A model generated the notes under the pieces. It was not told the DNA's origin. It did no database searches and saw only the letters and a program-made list of their open reading frames with translations. Positions 1 to 6,488 of a stretch of DNA of 6,877 nucleotides are shown here, in pieces. The stretch covers positions 1 through 6,877 of the forward strand of contig CALUWZ010000089.1 in NCBI GenBank assembly GCA_944324625.1, in the 5' to 3' direction. The position numbers and the translations under genes are program-made. The DNA comes from an uncultured Mailhella sp. Its GTDB lineage: Bacteria; Desulfobacterota; Desulfovibrionia; Desulfovibrionales; Desulfovibrionaceae. Each line of letters opens with the position of its first letter. Within the stretch, counting starts at the first letter, position 1.

Positions 1-256
1 GCTGACGGGCGGAATCAGAAAGGGCGGCGGCTTGTTTTTGGAATTCGCCTGCTTTCTTTTGGAAAGCTTTTACGTCGTTTTCCAGTTTGTCTTTTTCTTT
101 GCCGAATTTGGAATCAAGATATTTTTGTTTGGCATCGTTGAGTTTACTTTTGGCGGCAACTTGCATGAGAGGGGCAATCGCAACGTTGGAAGCGGCTTCG
201 GCAATTGTTGTGGTTGCAAATACAAGAGCCAGTGCAAGGACTAATGAACGAAACAT
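1..256 (-). CDS. Skp/OmpH-family periplasmic chaperone, N-terminal part (cut by window edge)
   Basis: The minus strand reads open from an ATG at 256-254 to the window edge, giving 85 codons without a stop. The protein starts MFRSLVLALALVFATTTIAE, a typical Sec signal peptide: short basic start, hydrophobic core, and an AEA/EAA cleavage site near residues 19-22. After it comes a short segment (NVAIAPLMQVAAKS) and then a strongly charged Lys/Glu/Gln/Ala helix (about residues 36-85, with KDKLENDVKAFQKKAGEFQK) of the kind that forms the coiled-coil arms of Skp. Skp family proteins hold unfolded outer-membrane proteins in the periplasm on their way to the BAM complex. The start is supported by AAGGAG six bases upstream. 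The family call rests on architecture and composition rather than a diagnostic motif; another secreted coiled-coil protein is possible. Downstream genes that often follow skp (lpxD, fabZ, lpxA) would lie outside the window. Confidence 0.62.
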   Translation of the reverse strand, partial: MFRSLVLALALVFATTTIAEAASNVAIAPLMQVAAKSKLNDAKQKYLDSKFGKEKDKLENDVKAFQKKAGEFQKQAAALSDSARQ

Positions 257-284
257 AGGTTTCTCCTTAAAAGAATTTGTAAGT

Positions 285-312
285 ATTTTACTCTTTATTA
301 AATTAATTGCAA
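285..312 (-). promoter_or_regulatory. Sigma70-type promoter for the Skp/OmpH-like gene
   Basis: Read on the minus strand, TTGCAA (312-307) and TAAAAT (290-285) are separated by 16 bases. The -10 box matches TATAAT at five of six positions and the -35 box matches TTGACA at four of six. The predicted transcript would start near 278 and carry a leader of roughly 20 bases containing AAGGAG. This suggests the chaperone gene is not dependent only on read-through from nspC. No convincing terminator is visible in the 80-base gap; the only inverted repeat (around 313-333) is short and bulged. Confidence 0.55.
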
Positions 313-336
313 GCAAAGCGAAATGCCTTTTGCCAA

Positions 337-1524
337 TCAGGACAGCCGACCTTTGAAATCTTCATAGCCAAAATGTCTGAGGCTTAAAATTTCATTGGTT
401 CGGGAATCCCACAGCGCAATGGAAGGCAGGCGCAGTCCGTTAAAGGTTGTGGTTTTTACCATGCTGTATATGGCCATATCTTCAAAAATCAGCCTGTCGC
501 CTTCTTTCAGAGGTTTGTCAAAGGAGTAAATGCCGATGACGTCCCCCGCAAGGCAGGATTTTCCTCCGAGGCGGAAGGTGTATTTTTTTTCGCCGTTTTC
601 GCCTGAACCCGTAATCATGGGGCGGTAGGGCATTTCCAGAACGTCGGGCATGTGGCATGAGGCGGATGTGTCCAAAATGGCCGTGGGCATATCGGCTTCC
701 ATTGTGTCCAGCACTTCGGCAATGAGCCAGCCTGCCCTGAGCGCCACGGCTTCGCCGGGTTCCAGATAAATCTGCACGGGATATTTGGCTTTCACGCGGT
801 TTATGCATTCGCACAAAAGGTCAATGTCATAATCTTCCCTTGTGATGTGGTGCCCGCCGCCGAAATTGACCCATGAAACCCTTTCCAGCATGAAGGCGAA
901 TTTTTCTTCCACCACTTTGAGGGTTCTGTCGAGGGCGTCGGAATTTTGTTCGCAGAGGGTATGAAAATGCAGACCCGTGAGTCCGGCAAAAAGTTCGTCA
1001 AGATTTTCGTTTTCAAAATCTTTCAGACGGATGCCGAGGCGCGAACTCGGAGAGCACGGATCATAAATTTCCACTGCGCCTTCGGAATGTTCGGGATTGA
1101 TGCGCAGGCCGCAGAGCACGTTTTTTCCGTTTTTTTCGTTGTACTCCAAAATCATGGGACGGAATTTTTTCCACTGATTAATGGAATTGAACGTGATGTG
1201 GTCGCACAGGGGCAGAAGTTCCTGCATGTCCTTGGTGCTGAAACCTGCGGCAAAAGCATGCACTTCGCCTTTAAATTCTTCCTTGGAAAGGCGTGCTTCG
1301 TCCGGGGAGCTAGCGCAGGCGCCGTATAATTTGCCCTGCATGGCTTTGGAAAGATAGGGAAAACTTTTCCATTGGGCAAAGCCTTTCAATGCCAGAAGAA
1401 TTTTTGCGCCTGTTTTTTCCTGTACGGAGTTTAAAATCTGCATATTTTTTTCCAGCTTTGCTATGTCGGTGACAAAGCAGGGGGAAGGGAAATCCGCAGG
1501 GTTTAACGTATGGGGAGCGTTCAT
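337..1524 (-). CDS. nspC: Carboxynorspermidine/carboxyspermidine decarboxylase (NspC)
   Basis: This is a 395-residue PLP-dependent fold-III (alanine-racemase-type barrel) decarboxylase. It removes the carboxyl group of carboxyspermidine or carboxynorspermidine in the cytoplasm, the last step of the aspartate-semialdehyde route to spermidine or norspermidine. The PLP lysine is K47 in LLALKGFA. Other signatures are GLRINPEHSE (139-148), HFHTLCEQN (186-194), GGGHH (222-226, phosphate-binding Gly loop), EPGEAVA (255-261), MPDVLEMPYRP (292-302), and C324 in SCLAGD, the active-site cysteine that the partner subunit contributes in this fold. The C-terminal FGYEDFKGRLS is typical of the family. The length is close to known members and all key residues are present. 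Start: ATG preceded by AAAGGA six bases away. The partner carboxyspermidine dehydrogenase, often adjacent in other genomes, is not in this window. The nearest relatives by fold are LysA and SpeA, but the HFHTLCEQN and EMPYRP motifs favour NspC. Confidence 0.95.
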   Translation of the reverse strand: MNAPHTLNPADFPSPCFVTDIAKLEKNMQILNSVQEKTGAKILLALKGFAQWKSFPYLSKAMQGKLYGACASSPDEARLSKEEFKGEVHAFAAGFSTKDMQELLPLCDHITFNSINQWKKFRPMILEYNEKNGKNVLCGLRINPEHSEGAVEIYDPCSPSSRLGIRLKDFENENLDELFAGLTGLHFHTLCEQNSDALDRTLKVVEEKFAFMLERVSWVNFGGGHHITREDYDIDLLCECINRVKAKYPVQIYLEPGEAVALRAGWLIAEVLDTMEADMPTAILDTSASCHMPDVLEMPYRPMITGSGENGEKKYTFRLGGKSCLAGDVIGIYSFDKPLKEGDRLIFEDMAIYSMVKTTTFNGLRLPSIALWDSRTNEILSLRHFGYEDFKGRLS

Positions 1525-1551
1525 GTTTTTTCCTTTTGTTCAGATTATGTT

Positions 1552-1580
1552 TTTATAGCAAGAGCCCTGTGTTCTTTCAA
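1552..1580 (-). promoter_or_regulatory. Sigma70-type promoter for nspC
   Basis: On the minus strand TTGAAA (1580-1575) is followed after exactly 17 bases by TATAAA (1557-1552), a near-consensus pair at ideal spacing. The expected start lies near 1545, leaving a leader of only about 20 bases before the nspC ATG. That is too short for a riboswitch or attenuator. It is divergent from the azlC promoter, with the two -35 boxes about 44 bases apart. Confidence 0.65.
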
Positions 1581-1623
1581 GAAAAAACTTTGTCCGAAAC
1601 GAGCTGTTCCTGCAGGGGCGGAT

Positions 1624-1658
1624 TTGACTTTGACGCAAGTCTTCAGTATAGATAACAT
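1624..1658 (+). promoter_or_regulatory. Promoter region of the azlCD-rlpA-kpsC-like cluster, two overlapping -35/-10 pairs
   Basis: TTGACT (1624-1629) and TATAGA (1647-1652) are 17 bases apart, a strong sigma70 pair. A second pair offset by six bases, TTGACG (1630-1635) and TAACAT (1653-1658), also has a 17-base spacer but a poorer -10. The first is the more likely functional promoter. The transcript would start near 1659-1665 with a leader of about 20 bases before azlC. The azlC ribosome site is weak (only GGA at 1672-1674), so its translation may be modest. Confidence 0.65.
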
Positions 1659-1680
1659 ACTTTTTTAAAACGGAACTGCC

Positions 1681-2400
1681 ATGGAAACCGAAAAAAAATC
1701 ATTTGATAAAAATTCCTTTTACAGCGGCATGAAACTCGGTGTGCCCATTATGATAGGCTATATCCCTCTTGGTTTTGCTTTCGGCGTGCTTGCCGTAAAA
1801 AACGGGGTGGATGCTTTTTGGGCCGTAATGATGTCTGTTTTTGTTTTTGCGGGTGCGGGCCAGTTTATCGCCGCAAGCATGCTTGGCGCCGGAGCTTCGT
1901 TTCTGTCCATCGGCGCTGCCAATGCTCTTGTGAACCTGCGCCATATCCTGATGAGTGCTGCCCTTGTGACGCCGTGGAAAAACATTCCTTTTCGCTGGAA
2001 AATGTTTTTGGCTTTTTTTCAGACCGATGAAATTTTTGCCGCCAATATTTCCCATTACAAATCAGGAAAAGAAGTTACGGTCACCCAAATTCTGACTCTT
2101 GCCCTCATTGCCCATTCGGGCTGGATTATCGGAACGTTTCTCGGTGCCGTTTCAGGCGGCCTTATCACCAATGTGGAGGCGTACGGTCTTGATTTTGCCC
2201 TGCCTGCCATGTTTGCGGCCCTGCTTGTGCCCCTGCTCATTGACAGGATACAGATTGTTGTGTGCCTTGCGGCGGCCTTGGCTTCCCTTTGCTTCATGCA
2301 GCTCGGCTTTGACAGGTGGAGCATTATCATAGCCACGCTTTTGAGCGCCAGTCTGGGCTTATATTTGACTTTGCAAAAAGAAAAAAATCAGGTAAGATAA
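1681..2400 (+). CDS. azlC: Branched-chain amino acid exporter, large subunit (AzlC/YgaZ family)
   Basis: This is a 239-residue inner-membrane protein of the LIV-E exporter family. It works with AzlD to expel excess leucine, isoleucine, valine or analogues. Visible family signatures are PLGFAFG (29-35) in the first membrane helix, FAGAGQFIA (56-64) in the second, NLRH (85-88), and QTDEIFA (114-120) at a cytoplasmic turn. Further hydrophobic helices lie around 136-160, 170-187, 190-208 and 212-232, so six or more membrane spans are likely. The length matches the family. The start ATG at 1681 has only a weak GGA upstream, but no better in-frame start lies between the promoter and this codon. The gene ends with TAA ten bases before azlD, the usual arrangement of this pair. 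The substrate is known for the family only; these proteins are hard to separate by amino acid specificity from sequence. Confidence 0.95.
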   Translation: METEKKSFDKNSFYSGMKLGVPIMIGYIPLGFAFGVLAVKNGVDAFWAVMMSVFVFAGAGQFIAASMLGAGASFLSIGAANALVNLRHILMSAALVTPWKNIPFRWKMFLAFFQTDEIFAANISHYKSGKEVTVTQILTLALIAHSGWIIGTFLGAVSGGLITNVEAYGLDFALPAMFAALLVPLLIDRIQIVVCLAAALASLCFMQLGFDRWSIIIATLLSASLGLYLTLQKEKNQVR

Positions 2401-2410
2401 GGGGAAAGAA

Positions 2411-2743
2411 ATGAGTACAGCTGAAGGCTTGTTTTTATTGGCTGTGATGATGGCGGGAACTGTGCTGCCGAGGCTTTTGCCCATGGGGCTTCTTGCCAAG
2501 CGTGCCATAAGCAGAAATCTGCAGATTTGGCTTTCTTTTGTGCCCGTTGCGATATTGTCCGCACTTTTGGCTCCGGAAATTTTTATGAAAAACGGTTCGC
2601 TTTTTCTTGCGAAGGAAAACCTGTTTTTAGTGGCTTTTGCGCCTGTGCTTGCTGTGGCGTATTTTACCAAAAGCCTGTTTGCAACCCTGCTTACGGGCAT
2701 GATTTTGGTTGCCGCCATGCGTTATTTTCATATTTTTGCGTAA
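2411..2743 (+). CDS. azlD: Branched-chain amino acid exporter, small subunit (AzlD/YgaH family)
   Basis: This 110-residue membrane protein is the small partner of AzlC. It has four hydrophobic stretches (about 5-15, 40-58, 66-84, 88-107). The TVLPRLLPM segment (17-25) corresponds to the TxLPR motif of the family, and [16 protein letters not shown] (43-58) is its most recognisable stretch. The two subunits together form the exporter; neither is expected to work alone. A good purine-rich ribosome site (AAGGGGAAAG) lies just upstream in the ten-base gap after azlC, consistent with co-translation at matched levels. The stop TAA is at 2741-2743, 16 bases before the lipoprotein gene. The sequence shows no truncation or anomaly. 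Confidence 0.93.
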   Translation: MSTAEGLFLLAVMMAGTVLPRLLPMGLLAKRAISRNLQIWLSFVPVAILSALLAPEIFMKNGSLFLAKENLFLVAFAPVLAVAYFTKSLFATLLTGMILVAAMRYFHIFA

Positions 2744-2759
2744 CTTTTCGGGAAACAGT

Positions 2760-3824
2760 ATGCTGAAACGAATTTTTCTTCTTTGTCTTATGCCGTTGCT
2801 GTTCAGTGCCTGCATTCAGGTGGGCGGTCACCGCGTGCCTTTGTTTGAGCCTGAAAATGTCCCTCATTACAAAGCTCCTGCCAAAACAAAATTTACCCAA
2901 AACGATTTGAACGGATACAGAAAATCAGGTTCGTATTACAAAAATCTGAATACGCAGCGCAACAGTTATTTGCCCAGAGGAAAATCCTATACCGTGAAAG
3001 GCAGAAATTATTTTACCTATTCTTCCGCACAGGGGTTTGAAGAAATCGGCATTGCCTCTTGGTACGGGCCGGGCTTTCACGGCAAAAAAACATCCAACGG
3101 GGAAACGTTCAATACGTACGGCATGACGGCTGCGCACAAGCACCTGCCTTTCGGAAGCAATATTTTGGTGAAAAACCTTGAAAACGGCAAAACCTGCGTG
3201 GTGCGCATCAATGACCGCGGTCCCTTTGTTGATGACAGAATTATTGACCTTTCCCAAGCTGCCGCCCAAAAAATCGGCATGATTAAAAACGGAACGGCAA
3301 AGGTGCATCTGCAGTATATCGGCGGTGAAGGCAGCGTGCAGTATGCGGAAGACAGACCGGGGCTTTTGGATGCGATTTTCGGAAACACTAAGGAAAAATC
3401 CGTATATTCCGAAGAAGATGAAAGCGTAAGCGCCGCCCTTGCAAGCCTTTCGGGCGGTTCCATGGGCGCAGGCGGTGCAGGCTATACCAGCAGTCAGAGC
3501 ATGCCGCAGGTAAATCCCGTGTATGTGAATACGGCCAATGCTCCCCGTTATGCGCAGGGCCAAGCCTATCTGGGGCAAAACGCAGGTAAGGGCGCCAATA
3601 CCGTTATAGGCAGTTTATATTTGCATTTGGCTGTATATAAGGATAAAGTTACGGCTGACAAGTTGGTTCAGGAACTTCGGAAACGCAATATTCCCGCAAA
3701 AATATTTAATGACAGCGGTTTTTACGCCGTGCAGGCAGGTCCTTTCCAGAACAGGGATTCAGCCCAAAAAGTGCAGAATTATCTGAAGAAGAATTTTCCC
3801 AAGGCATATATGGTTGTGCGGTAG
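2760..3824 (+). CDS. rlpA: RlpA-type septal lytic transglycosylase lipoprotein with SPOR domain
   Basis: The ATG at 2760 gives a 354-residue lipoprotein: [18 protein letters not shown] is a signal peptide with lipobox FSAC (C18 lipidated). An upstream in-frame TTG at 2709 would place 17 extra residues before this signal and is disfavoured. Residues 76-101 hold the YTVKGRNYF...IGIASWYG approach to the double-psi beta-barrel (about 95-187). E115, H126 and D152 (in [15 protein letters not shown] and RINDRGPF) have the same spacing (11 and 26 residues) as the catalytic E120/H131/D157 I recall for Pseudomonas aeruginosa RlpA. That enzyme cleaves glycan strands stripped of stem peptides. A Gly/Ser/Ala-rich linker (about 190-280) leads to a C-terminal SPOR domain (about 283-354), which binds denuded septal peptidoglycan. 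The protein is therefore probably an active enzyme at the division site. It is probably co-transcribed with azlCD (16-base gap) and the KpsC-like gene (7-base gap). Confidence 0.93.
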   Translation: MLKRIFLLCLMPLLFSACIQVGGHRVPLFEPENVPHYKAPAKTKFTQNDLNGYRKSGSYYKNLNTQRNSYLPRGKSYTVKGRNYFTYSSAQGFEEIGIASWYGPGFHGKKTSNGETFNTYGMTAAHKHLPFGSNILVKNLENGKTCVVRINDRGPFVDDRIIDLSQAAAQKIGMIKNGTAKVHLQYIGGEGSVQYAEDRPGLLDAIFGNTKEKSVYSEEDESVSAALASLSGGSMGAGGAGYTSSQSMPQVNPVYVNTANAPRYAQGQAYLGQNAGKGANTVIGSLYLHLAVYKDKVTADKLVQELRKRNIPAKIFNDSGFYAVQAGPFQNRDSAQKVQNYLKKNFPKAYMVVR

Positions 3825-3831
3825 GTGACGT

Positions 3832-6201
3832 ATGCAGAGTGAAACAAAAGAAACCGAACGGGTCAGACGGCTGAAAGTAACCTGTCTGAACGCACGGTAT
3901 GCGCAATATATAAAAAAGCTGTATCCTGAACTGACTGTTGTTCCGTTCGGCACGGCGTTAAAATACAGAAAAAATATGGACGCCTTTATTGCCGTAAAAG
4001 GCAAATGGGCGTTTGTAGGCCGTTTTCTCGGTTTGTCCGTCTGGAATATAAGTGAAGGAATTTATAAGGTTCCGAGTCATGAGCCCACTTCCTTTATTTT
4101 GGAAAAGCAGGGCAGTTATACCAATGCCCGTGCGGAATCCGAATGGGAAGAGTGTGTCAAGGCAACGCCGGCTTTGCTGCAGGCTTTTAAAAAATCCGTT
4201 TTGCTGTCCGACTCCGAAGGGCAGGCTGAGCTTGCTTCCGAACAGAAACTGGACAGTGCGGGGCTGACGCTGTATGCAAAACGTCTGCTCTCCGTTCTGC
4301 CGACAGCTTTTCCCGCTTTGAGCCCCTATGATTTTGAAGACGTGCAGGAGCTTTTGGGACAGGTTGTCAACCAGAAAATCGGTACGGAAAAATATGTGCC
4401 CGATGCTTCGCCTTACAAGCTTTTTACTCCCGGCGGAAGAAAGCGCATTGTCATTATCGAGCAGTCCAGAAAAACCAAGCTGGAGCTCAGAAAAGTTTTT
4501 GCGGCGGAAGAAACGTTTCTGCAGATGGTGCGCGATGCCAAGGAGCAGCACCCCGGAGCTGCGTTTTTCCTTTTGCAGCCGCCGTCTGTTTTGTCCGGAA
4601 AGAAAAAAGGCTATCTGAAAAAATTCGCGCAGGAAAACGGCATACAGATTATTTCCGAGCAGGTGTCTTCTTTTTCCATTCTCGCACAGGCGGACGAAGT
4701 GTATACTGTCAGCGCAAAAATCGGCATAGATGCCGTGCTTCTCGGCAAAACAGTGCACTGTTACGGCATGCCCTATTATGCGGGCTGGGGGCTGACCAAG
4801 GATAAAGTTATCTGCGTGCGCAGAAATATTAAAGTAAAACGGGAAGAGCTTTTTGCTGCGCTGTGTCTGTTCTTTACCCGCTATCTGCACCCCATTACCA
4901 AGGAACCTTCCCATTTTCAGGCCATAGTTCGGCTTATTTTGCTTCAGCGTCCGCCGCTTTTTGAAAATAAGCGCTTTATTGCCTGCATTCATTTTGACGA
5001 AAAGCAAAAAGCCTTTTTCTCCAAAATGTATAAGCATGCCGATATCCATTTTATGAAGGAACAGCAGGGAATTGAGGCTGCTTCCAATAACAGGGGCATG
5101 ATTTACACCGCCATTGAACCCACTGACCAGCTGAAAAAAGACTGCGGCAACATTCCCCTTGTCTATGTGCGGCCCGGATCTTTTGACAGGCTGTACAACC
5201 AGCAGAAACTGGTGTCGCTGAGCTTTGAGGGCGGACCCTATCCTCCGCTGGAAAAGATTCTGCAGATAAAAAGCATGACGGAACATGACCTGCTTCGGGC
5301 AAGGCTTCTGCGTCAGTTTTTGCTGGAGCTGTCTTCTTTCCGCGAACATTTTGATTATGAGGACGTAAAAGAGGGACAGGATGTCATAGTCATAATCGGC
5401 AATGCGGATCTTGCGCCCAAAAAAATGCCGGAAAGCGTCAGCCTGCAGCACGGCATTTCAGGCAATTTGGACAAAAAGGGCCGTCCTTACCATTCTTTTG
5501 CCCTGCCGCTTTCCGATGACGGAAAACTGATTGAATATATCCGCAGGCAGCGGCCTGACGCCTATATCATTTATTGCCAGCAGCACAGGGATACCAAAGT
5601 GCCCGTGGAAATTCTCGATCTTGCGGACGAACTTATGCCTTTTGCCCGTCCTTCAGATTTTGTTCCTTTGGAAATGCTCGGTTTCGGCACGTCTTCCTGC
5701 TCTCAGGATCAGAAAAGCGAACCTGCCGCTCTGTCCGCAGGCCGCGCTGAGGCAGGCATGGGAGAAAACAGCGAAGACGGCGAATGTTTCGGCAGTGAAA
5801 TTTTGGATGATATTGATGTATCCCGCTGGGATAAAAAACATGTTCTTGCAAAACGCCTTTTGGAAAAAGCCCATGCCATGACAAGGGCCCAGAATGCGTT
5901 CTGCATACTGAATACGCCAATTACCCATGTCAACGGACATGCATTGGAAATTCATACTTATGATTCTCACTTGGGAATAGATGCGCTTGCCGTGCCTTTG
6001 GAAGTATATACGTACGGCTGGCCGTATTACGGGGGGTGGGGACTTACCCATGATACGGCGCATTATTCCCTGAGAAACAGAAAGCTCAATTTTGAGCAGA
6101 TTTTGGCTGGTGCATTTATCACGCAGCCCCGTTATTTTGATTCGGAAAACAATTTGTTTTGCGAACCGGAAAACGCACCGTTCCTTTTCGGACGGCTGTA
6201 A
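3832..6201 (+). CDS. KpsC/LipA-like two-module capsule polysaccharide protein, divergent
   Basis: This 789-residue protein has no signal peptide or membrane helix and is probably cytoplasmic. KpsC proteins carry two retaining beta-Kdo transferase modules that build the poly-Kdo linker on a lyso-lipid anchor for group 2 type capsules. Both modules are recognisable: module 1 (about 10-360) has SEGIYKV (74-80), GKKKGYL (256-262) and GIDAVLLGK...GMPYYAGWGLT ending at 322; module 2 (about 378-789) has VRPGSFDRL (446-454), RPDAYIIY (about 574-581) and GIDAL...GWPYYGGWGLT ending at 739. The QxxGDxS-type and KxHPD-type motifs I recall for active members are not seen: EQSRKTK (210-216), QPPSV (249-253) and QQHRDTK (583-589) stand in their places. 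An acidic low-complexity insert sits at about 619-660, and the protein is longer than E. coli KpsC (about 675). No kpsS or transporter genes adjoin it. The ribosome site AGGTGA lies three bases before the ATG. Family membership is firm; activity is doubtful. Confidence 0.83.
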   Translation: MQSETKETERVRRLKVTCLNARYAQYIKKLYPELTVVPFGTALKYRKNMDAFIAVKGKWAFVGRFLGLSVWNISEGIYKVPSHEPTSFILEKQGSYTNARAESEWEECVKATPALLQAFKKSVLLSDSEGQAELASEQKLDSAGLTLYAKRLLSVLPTAFPALSPYDFEDVQELLGQVVNQKIGTEKYVPDASPYKLFTPGGRKRIVIIEQSRKTKLELRKVFAAEETFLQMVRDAKEQHPGAAFFLLQPPSVLSGKKKGYLKKFAQENGIQIISEQVSSFSILAQADEVYTVSAKIGIDAVLLGKTVHCYGMPYYAGWGLTKDKVICVRRNIKVKREELFAALCLFFTRYLHPITKEPSHFQAIVRLILLQRPPLFENKRFIACIHFDEKQKAFFSKMYKHADIHFMKEQQGIEAASNNRGMIYTAIEPTDQLKKDCGNIPLVYVRPGSFDRLYNQQKLVSLSFEGGPYPPLEKILQIKSMTEHDLLRARLLRQFLLELSSFREHFDYEDVKEGQDVIVIIGNADLAPKKMPESVSLQHGISGNLDKKGRPYHSFALPLSDDGKLIEYIRRQRPDAYIIYCQQHRDTKVPVEILDLADELMPFARPSDFVPLEMLGFGTSSCSQDQKSEPAALSAGRAEAGMGENSEDGECFGSEILDDIDVSRWDKKHVLAKRLLEKAHAMTRAQNAFCILNTPITHVNGHALEIHTYDSHLGIDALAVPLEVYTYGWPYYGGWGLTHDTAHYSLRNRKLNFEQILAGAFITQPRYFDSENNLFCEPENAPFLFGRL

Positions 6202-6228
6202 AGACTGCATGGGAAATTTTTATCGTGC

Positions 6229-6258
6229 TTGACTTGTTTTGGGCTGAACGGTAATTAT
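6229..6258 (+). promoter_or_regulatory. Putative promoter for pta
   Basis: TTGACT (6229-6234) is a five-of-six -35 match. An AT-rich -10 region, TAATTAT (6252-6258), follows at 17-18 bases; its best register, AATTAT, matches four of six. It lies in the 81-base gap after the KpsC-like gene and about 25 bases before the pta start. No hairpin-plus-T-tract terminator is seen between 6202 and 6228, so read-through from the upstream cluster is also possible. Confidence 0.45.
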
Positions 6259-6282
6259 TCTTAACCTAAAAAGGAGTGTGAA

Positions 6283-6441
6283 ATGGCTAATACACTTTAT
6301 ATCAGTGCAACAGCAGAACGATCCGGTAAATCTGCCATTACCTTGGGTCTTATGCGTTTGCTCATCGGCCGTGTGGGAAAAGTCGGTTTTTTCCGTCATA
6401 ATTGCTTCAAATGCGGGATATGCGCAAAGATTCGTTCCTAA
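6283..6441 (+). pseudogene. pta: Phosphate acetyltransferase, N-terminal fragment broken by a junction
   Basis: The ATG at 6283 has a perfect AAGGAG six bases upstream (6271-6276). The first 38 codons read as the BioD-like N-terminal domain of long-form Pta: MANTLYISAT, then the P-loop-like TAERSGKS (10-17), ITLGLMRLL, and KVGFFR (33-38). Pta converts acetyl-CoA and phosphate to acetyl phosphate and CoA, and normally pairs with AckA to make ATP and acetate. In relatives FFR is followed by PII and about 650 further residues. Here it continues HNCFKCGICAKIRS and stops at TAA 6439-6441, giving 52 residues in all. Sequence after about 6396 has no Pta character in any frame I read. The good promoter and ribosome site argue for an intact gene in the source organism, so the break is better read as a chimeric join than as natural decay. 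A frameshift alone does not restore the family sequence. Confidence 0.8.
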
Positions 6442-6445
6442 ATCT
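6390..6445. other. Junction between two unrelated genomic segments
   Basis: To the left, codons agree with Pta up to CGT at 6394-6396. To the right, by 6444 a Bacteroidota-style promoter begins and leads into a Bacteroidota-style outer-membrane protein. The change therefore falls between about 6396 and 6444. The intervening bases carry no recognisable gene in either direction and no insertion-sequence ends, target duplication, tRNA or attachment site that would mark an integration event. An in-frame-like ATAATT at 6398-6403 could match the PII codons of pta after a two-base loss, so the breakpoint could be a few bases later than 6396. Confidence 0.7.
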
Positions 6446-6477
6446 TGTGCACATAAAAAACTTATTCCATACATTTG
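6444..6477 (+). promoter_or_regulatory. Bacteroidota-type promoter (-33/-7)
   Basis: TACATTTG at 6470-6477, followed by C, fits the TAnnTTTG -7 box used by the primary sigma factor of Bacteroidota. CTTG at 6444-6447 is an acceptable -33 element about 22 bases upstream, at or slightly beyond the usual spacing. The transcript would start near 6484 and give a leader of about 45 bases before the outer-membrane protein gene. This promoter style is unlike the TTGACT/TATAAT-type sites elsewhere in the window. Confidence 0.55.
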
Positions 6478-6488
6478 CAGCATCCAAT

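Noticed and set aside
313..333. Inverted repeat after nspC as an intrinsic terminator
   Set aside because: The stem is about six pairs with a bulge and an eight-base loop, and there is no T-tract following it on the minus strand. Too weak to annotate.
1525..1545. Polyamine-responsive riboswitch or leader peptide before nspC
   Set aside because: With the promoter at 1552-1580 the leader is only about 20 bases, too short for either.
1609..1616. CCTGCAGG palindrome as a defined operator
   Set aside because: A single eight-base palindrome occurs by chance often enough, and no repeat of it or known regulator motif is present. It is mentioned only as part of the divergent region.
2709..2759. Earlier TTG start for rlpA adding 17 residues
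   Set aside because: It overlaps azlD, has no ribosome site and would bury the lipoprotein signal peptide. The ATG at 2760 puts the signal peptide and lipobox cysteine at the N-terminus.
2925..3578. 217-codon minus-strand frame opposite rlpA
   Set aside because: RlpA has intact catalytic spacing on the plus strand. The antisense frame shows no family features and no start signals.
3958..5451. 497-codon open frame on the minus strand inside the KpsC-like gene
   Set aside because: Its translation has no recognisable domain, it lies opposite a gene with clear family motifs in both halves, and no promoter or ribosome site supports it. It is a shadow of the plus-strand codon pattern.
6397..6441. 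Natural frameshift pseudogenisation of pta
   Set aside because: Restoring two bases gives a plausible PII but no further Pta sequence in that frame, and a foreign promoter and gene follow within 50 bases. A join explains more.
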